A stretch of DNA of 64,000 nt from an uncultured Psychromonas sp. Lineage in GTDB: Bacteria; Pseudomonadota; Gammaproteobacteria; Enterobacterales; Psychromonadaceae. The stretch covers positions 62,001-126,000 of the forward strand of contig NZ_CANLFB010000008.1 in the NCBI RefSeq assembly GCF_947489755.1, read 5' to 3'. Made by a program: the position numbers and the translations under genes. The notes below the pieces were generated by a model, which was given only the letters and a program-made list of their open reading frames with translations, searched no databases and was not told where the DNA came from. Below, piece after piece: positions 59,674 through 64,000 of the stretch; within the stretch, counting starts at the first letter, position 1, and each line of letters begins with the position of its first letter.

Positions 59674-59941
59674 CGATATCTTCCTTGCTAATAAATTCAA
59701 ATGCACGTTAATTTAAATATGGCGCTGCCTTTTTACTTTTCTTTAACAAATATAACGATAACCAAACATTTCTAATATTGAATAAATCGAATATTCATTT
59801 TTCCAAATAGGAATATTAAATAAAGGAATAACAACGTTATTCTATTTCTACTGATTTGAACTTAATTATCTCTAGCCGTAAAAGTCAAAGGTAATTGAGA
59901 TAAACAGCTAACATCCTAAAGGCTAATAATAGAGATTCAAT

Positions 59942-60769
59942 ATGAAGCTTAATTTTCATAAATCACTGTGGGAAGTACAGTGTACAAATGCGAATGAATT
60001 AAACCATCATTTACAGGTTATTCAAGATGAAGGGTATCAAGGAACCGAATTGTTTTTACCTTTTTATGATATTGACCTTAGTACGACGCTTAAAGCGCAT
60101 GCAAAAAGGGAGTTGGATATCATCACTGGGATAGCAACCCAAGGTGACAATGTGCAAGCACATCTAACCAGTCTTATTAAGCAAGTAGAGTGTGCGCTGT
60201 TGTTTTCTCCTAAGTTAATAAATTGTCATACGGGACGTGATATTTTTAGTTTAGAAGATAATTTAATATTATTCGAAACCGCGCTTGAATTGGAGCAAAA
60301 GCATGGCATCACTATTACCCATGAAACACATCGTTTCAGACCCACTTTTAGTACTTTGGGTACCGAGCAAATTATTGATGCTTTGCCTGAGTTAAAGCTA
60401 AATTTAGATATTAGTCATTGGATGGTGGTGCATGAATCTGATTTGAAAGATCAACAAGAAAGGTTAAATAAGTTATTTAACTCTGTTTACCATATTCATG
60501 GTCGAGTGGGTTTTGAAGAGGGGCCTCAGGTAACCAATCCTGAAGATCAACGTTGGCAAGCACATCTTATTAACCATACTCAGTGCTGGCAGAAAGTTGT
60601 TAATAATGCATTAACACGTGAACAAAAAGTGTTCACCATTACACCTGAGTTTGGCCCATTTCCGTATGCTCATGTGCATCCAACAACGGGCGAACACTTA
60701 GCTGATATATGGAAAGCCAATCGATTTATGAAACAATATTTGTCAGAACAGTTAATTATTCCAAAATAA
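59942..60769 (+). CDS. Sugar phosphate isomerase/epimerase-like TIM-barrel protein
   Basis: A 275-residue protein of the xylose-isomerase-like TIM-barrel superfamily. Candidate metal ligands lie in INCHTGRD, ITHETHR (E), LNLDISHW (D, H), IHGRVG (H) and TPEFGPFPY (E). It resembles the AP-endonuclease-2/isomerase group used in catabolism of unusual sugars or polyols. The substrate is unknown. It is divergent from the PHYHD1-like oxygenase, with a shared 268-base control region, so the two may form one catabolic unit under the nearby LysR regulator (inference). Confidence 0.87.
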   Translation: MKLNFHKSLWEVQCTNANELNHHLQVIQDEGYQGTELFLPFYDIDLSTTLKAHAKRELDIITGIATQGDNVQAHLTSLIKQVECALLFSPKLINCHTGRDIFSLEDNLILFETALELEQKHGITITHETHRFRPTFSTLGTEQIIDALPELKLNLDISHWMVVHESDLKDQQERLNKLFNSVYHIHGRVGFEEGPQVTNPEDQRWQAHLINHTQCWQKVVNNALTREQKVFTITPEFGPFPYAHVHPTTGEHLADIWKANRFMKQYLSEQLIIPK

Positions 60770-60792
60770 AAATATTATTTCTTGAATGCACT

Positions 60793-61569
60793 TTATGATC
60801 TATTGATACAGCCAGGCATTGTATCGGCATTTTTTTGTTTATTTGACTCTTTAACTGACAACATTTTTTGAAAAACTATCATTAAAAATAACGAGACGGT
60901 TATTGCTGAACAAAAAATTAAGAAGCTAATCATAAAGGTTTCTCGCTTTGATTTTATAAGTTGAGGTTTTATACTTTTTTCAACTATCTGTGCGCCCATA
61001 AGATCACCAACTTGCCATTTTTCGGGTTCAGTTAAATGTTGGATACTGTTATGGCAATCCACGCAAGCTTGTTCAGTTGCATAGAAAGGTGCGACAGTTC
61101 GCACTACTGATTTGTCATTTTTTATGACTGAAGTGAGGTTCATATCTTGATCGGAACTTGTTTGAAGTAATAGCATTTGGCGTCGCATTTTATCGTCAGT
61201 AGGCCCTTTATTTATCGATTTCCCAGGAAAGCCAACAACTTCAGAGTGTAAAGCCCCTTCAAACAACGAGTTTAAATTAGCAAGCTCAAGAGCATGAGAA
61301 CGGTAAATTGCGCGACTAGGCAATAACCCATTTGCGTATTGGCTTTCAAAATCAGAATAAGCTTTAACAAACCCTTTGCTGAGGTTGATCACTAAATTAT
61401 TTTCATTTTTTGCATTTTCAATAAGATCTATGCGTGTTTTATTTAAAATAAAATGATAAGCAAAAAAAGAGAGAACTAAAGCAGCTACAAGCATTATGAT
61501 CATATAACGCGTCGTTAAGATGTTGTTAATAGAGGAAATTTTTTGGTCGTGTTTATTCACTCTTCTCAC
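60793..61569 (-). CDS. Membrane haem-sensor domain protein (Tll0287/DUF3365-like) without output domain
   Basis: A 258-residue protein. Span 1 is about residues 23-41, a periplasmic Tll0287-like domain about 45-205 contains one c-type haem motif CVDCH (C169, C172, H173), and span 2 about 211-233. Only about 25 polar residues follow, so there is no HAMP, MCP, GGDEF or kinase part. Domains of this type normally sense redox or gas ligands at the head of signalling proteins. This one is either truncated or works through a partner. No frameshifted remainder was seen downstream. Confidence 0.85.
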   Translation of the reverse strand: MRRVNKHDQKISSINNILTTRYMIIMLVAALVLSFFAYHFILNKTRIDLIENAKNENNLVINLSKGFVKAYSDFESQYANGLLPSRAIYRSHALELANLNSLFEGALHSEVVGFPGKSINKGPTDDKMRRQMLLLQTSSDQDMNLTSVIKNDKSVVRTVAPFYATEQACVDCHNSIQHLTEPEKWQVGDLMGAQIVEKSIKPQLIKSKRETFMISFLIFCSAITVSLFLMIVFQKMLSVKESNKQKNADTMPGCINRS

Positions 61570-61900
61570 CTTATTTTAGTTGATATGTCATTGTGATGTC
61601 TTTAAATTGTCATTACTAAATTATTAATGTTTTTGACTATTTTACTAAGTTAATGAGTTTATTAAAGGCCTATAAATACTAACTTCTATTAAATATCAAA
61701 GAAGTTTTGATATGTCATTAATATTTAAGTAAATTATATTTAATTAGTTTTTATACAATAAAATTACAAATATTATCTTTTTTTGTGATTTTATATATAT
61801 TAACCAAAAAGAGGTGTTTCTTGCAAGTAAAGTAAGCAAGGTTATGGAGATCTTCCTCTTATTTAGCGGTTAAAAGTTTAGCAGTTAAAAGGAAAATAAG
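61570..61900. other. Gene-free stretch between divergent genes
   Basis: 331 very AT-rich bases that hold the promoters of the haem-sensor gene (minus) and the acetyltransferase gene (plus). Just before the latter is a small direct repeat (GCGGTTAAAAGTTTAGCAGTTAAAAG at 61865-61890, written here only as position). No RNA gene was recognised. Confidence 0.5.
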
Positions 61901-62332
61901 ATGACAGTTGAATTTAGAGAAGCCGAGTTTAAAGAGTTTTCCTCAGCGCTTATTCAAGAAAATATGAAAAGCTATTATGCTGCTAAAGATATTACGTGGG
62001 ATGCTGATTTTTTTGATTACCATTGGCAGAAATTCAAAAACCTAGAAATCTATTTTAACTCGGAATGTGTTGGAATTTTACGCTTTTCATTTAATAATGA
62101 AAATTGTTATATCAGAGACTTACAAATAAAATCATCATATCAAGGAAGAGGCATCGGAAGTCATTGCTTATATTATGCTGTTGATTTTGCTAAAGCTCGA
62201 GGAGATAGTTTTATTAAATTAAAAGTGTTTTCAGACAATCCAGCTATCGCTTTATATCAGCGTCATGGCTTTAAAAAAGTATCTGAACTAGGTTTTTTAA
62301 TTGAAATGTCAATCGACCTTGAGCAAATGTAG
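61901..62332 (+). CDS. GNAT-family N-acetyltransferase
   Basis: A 143-residue acetyltransferase. Acetyl-CoA motif A is IRDLQIKSSYQGRGIGSHCL (about residues 70-89), followed by FIKLKVFSDNPAIALYQRHG, the typical GNAT end. The substrate is unknown. Its AT-rich leader carries GGAAAATAAG before the ATG. No linkage with neighbours is evident. Confidence 0.92.
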   Translation: MTVEFREAEFKEFSSALIQENMKSYYAAKDITWDADFFDYHWQKFKNLEIYFNSECVGILRFSFNNENCYIRDLQIKSSYQGRGIGSHCLYYAVDFAKARGDSFIKLKVFSDNPAIALYQRHGFKKVSELGFLIEMSIDLEQM

Positions 62333-62417
62333 ATTTCAAATACTACGACCTTTAAATATAGCCTCTCACTAATGATATGGTCGTGAGTGGTATCGCCTTA
62401 ATATACGAGTCAATACG

Positions 62418-63368
62418 ATGAATGAGTTTTACCCAGAGTTAGCACCCTACAATGATTTTTTAATGAACGTAGATAACCAACATCAGCTCTATGTCGAAGA
62501 GTGCGGTAATCCAAATGGCCAAGCGGTGCTGTTTATTCACGGTGGTCCTGGCGGTGGTTGTTCTACTAACGATAGACGATTTTTTGATCCTGAAAAATAC
62601 CGTATTGTTTTATTTGATCAACGTGGTTGCGGCCGTTCTTTACCTCATGGATGTTTAGACAATAACGAGACTGATTTTCTAGTGAGTGATATTGAACAAA
62701 TTAGAGAGAAGCTAGATATTAATCATTGGCATGTTTTCGGAGGATCATGGGGATCTACATTAGCGCTTGTATATGCGCAAACCCATCCAACAAAGGTTAG
62801 TAGTTTAGTACTTCGTGGTATTTTCTTAGGTCGCCCACAAGACACTGATTGGACTTTTTCTGGTGGTGGTGCAACCCGTATTTATCCTGACTTTTGGCAA
62901 GAGTATCTTGATGTATTGCCAAATGACCAAGCTTCAGTGCAAGCGGCTTACGATATTATGGTCGGTGACGATAAAGAACTAGCAATGAGAGTGGCTAAGG
63001 CATGGAGTGTTTGGGAAATTCGTTGTTGTACGTTAATACCGGATCAAGATTTTGTTGATGCTGCAACAGGTGACGAGCAAGCGTGGACAATGGCGCGTCA
63101 TGAGGCACACTTTATGATCAATCATTGCTTTTTATCTGAGAATCAAATATTAGCGAATACAGATAAAATTAAAGATATTCCAACGACTATCGTACATGGT
63201 CGATTTGATATCGTTTGCCCATTTGATAACGCTTGGCAATTACATCAAAAACTACCGAATTCAAGCTTGATTACCAGCGAAGCCTCGGGTCATGCTTCAA
63301 TTGAAACCAATACTAAACACCATTTAATTGAAGCCACTAAGGCGATGCTATTATTGAAGAATAACTAA
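62418..63368 (+). CDS. pip: Proline iminopeptidase
   Basis: A 316-residue alpha/beta hydrolase of peptidase family S33 that removes N-terminal proline. Oxyanion motif HGGPGGG (41-47), FDQRGCGRS, nucleophile S110 in FGGSWGSTLAL, aspartate in VHGRFDIVCP and histidine in ASGHASIE form the expected set. Cytoplasmic, full length. Monocistronic. Confidence 0.95.
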   Translation: MNEFYPELAPYNDFLMNVDNQHQLYVEECGNPNGQAVLFIHGGPGGGCSTNDRRFFDPEKYRIVLFDQRGCGRSLPHGCLDNNETDFLVSDIEQIREKLDINHWHVFGGSWGSTLALVYAQTHPTKVSSLVLRGIFLGRPQDTDWTFSGGGATRIYPDFWQEYLDVLPNDQASVQAAYDIMVGDDKELAMRVAKAWSVWEIRCCTLIPDQDFVDAATGDEQAWTMARHEAHFMINHCFLSENQILANTDKIKDIPTTIVHGRFDIVCPFDNAWQLHQKLPNSSLITSEASGHASIETNTKHHLIEATKAMLLLKNN

Positions 63369-63555
63369 CTGTTATTATTGGGCAGATCCAAGTTCTGAAT
63401 TCAAGTAACAAATTCTCTGTTTATTGGGGGTAATAATAGACTTATTTTTTTCCTAAATTCAGATAGTAAGAGCAAACACATTATAAAATATATCGGCAAT
63501 CGTTAGCTTTAAAAACGATTTGTATTAGTTGTCTTACTGTTTGAATCTTCAATGA

Positions 63556-63999
63556 TTAGCCTATGATGATTTGCCCAAGCATATACCCTACACAACAAGC
63601 GGAAATCACACCAATTAACCCGACTGACATAAATGAATGATTGAAATACCATTTACCTATTTTCGTTGTGCCTGATGTATCAAAGTTTACTGTTGCGATA
63701 TCTGATGGATAATTAGGAATAAAGAAGTATCCGTACACTGCAGGCATTAATCCTATTAAAAGTGCGGGTTCAAGACCTAACGCTAACCCTACGGGTAACA
63801 TCATTCTTGCTGTTGCCGCTTGAGAGTTAACGACAACTGAAACAATGAATAATGCTAATGCAAATGTCCAAGGGTAAAGAGTGACTACTTCAATAATACT
63901 AGATTTAAACTGTGGCATGGCATATTGGAAATAGGTATCAGACATCCATGCAATCCCAAAAATAGCGATAGCTGCAACCATACCGGATTTGAAAACGAC
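63556..63999 (-). CDS. Anaerobic C4-dicarboxylate transporter (Dcu family), 5' end cut by window edge
   Basis: The C-terminal about 148 residues of a DcuA/DcuB-type carrier, open to the window edge. VVFKSGMVAAIAIFGIAWMS, SQAATARMMLPVGLALGL, FFIPNYPSDIATVNFD and TSGTTKIGKWYFNHSFM match the end of the family. Four to five spans are visible. Such carriers exchange fumarate, malate or aspartate for succinate during fumarate respiration. DcuA versus DcuB cannot be decided from this part. Confidence 0.9.
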   Translation of the reverse strand, partial: VVFKSGMVAAIAIFGIAWMSDTYFQYAMPQFKSSIIEVVTLYPWTFALALFIVSVVVNSQAATARMMLPVGLALGLEPALLIGLMPAVYGYFFIPNYPSDIATVNFDTSGTTKIGKWYFNHSFMSVGLIGVISACCVGYMLGQIIIG

Positions 64000-64000
64000 T

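Overview
The window reads as chromosomal DNA of an AT-rich marine gammaproteobacterium of the Vibrionales/Alteromonadales type. A cold-adapted Psychromonas- or Moritella-like organism fits best. The supporting evidence is a complete Na+-NQR operon with apbE and nqrM, a bpt/infA/clpA/clpS block, anaerobic ribonucleotide reductase, a C4-dicarboxylate carrier, a CspA-type cold-shock gene with a long leader, and the enterobacterial/vibrio order rlmE-ftsH-folP-glmM-secG-tRNA-Leu-tRNA-fMet-rimP-nusA-infB-rbfA-truB. The genus is an inference from gene order and composition, not from a search.

Layout. 1-5.2 kb: the 3' part of nrdD and, 2.6 kb further on, nrdG. Between them lie a small cassette (a DUF2971 protein plus a 49-residue protein) framed by two large inverted, hairpin-rich repeats, and a LysE-family exporter. 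5.2-8.3 kb: an amino-acid-type chemoreceptor and an unknown conserved protein. 8.6-12.5 kb: clpS-clpA facing infA and bpt, an N-degron proteolysis neighbourhood. 12.7-20.4 kb: a bolA-family gene, nqrABCDEF, apbE (flavinylates NqrB/NqrC) and nqrM (NQR maturation). 20.5-29.6 kb: single genes of mixed role (YaiI, cold-shock protein, orphan histidine kinase, PLP enzyme, RRM protein, TSUP permease with a 3'-overlapping LysR gene, GNAT, TfoX-N, LeuE-like exporter).

29.8-46.4 kb: core translation, transcription and envelope genes (prfC, yjjV, greA, yhbY, rlmE, ftsH, folP, glmM, secG, tRNA-Leu(GAG), initiator tRNA, rimP, nusA, infB, rbfA, truB). 46.4-56.3 kb: small proteins, a DUF389 membrane protein, radD, a DUF1499 protein, then zwf-pgl-gnd, the complete oxidative pentose phosphate branch. 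56.4-64 kb: an Imm51-like orphan, a small membrane protein, a LysR regulator near a PHYHD1-like oxygenase and a TIM-barrel isomerase, a haem-binding sensor domain without an output module, a GNAT, proline iminopeptidase and the C-terminal part of a Dcu transporter.

The most unusual structure is at 39.4-40.04 kb. One intact initiator tRNA gene is preceded by a degenerate full-length copy whose anticodon arm has been replaced. It is followed by four head-to-tail repeats of about 94 bp, each carrying the 3' part of the same tRNA (CCA end included in three of them) fused to a private hairpin. The array lies between the tRNA promoter and the rimP-nusA-infB operon and is followed by three consecutive hairpins, two of them terminator-like. 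It resembles the tRNA-Tyr 3'-end repeats of the E. coli tyrT locus, but here it involves initiator tRNA and sits upstream of the gene for IF2, the factor that binds initiator tRNA. The second most unusual structure is the pair of inverted structured repeats around the DUF2971 cassette that separates nrdD from nrdG.
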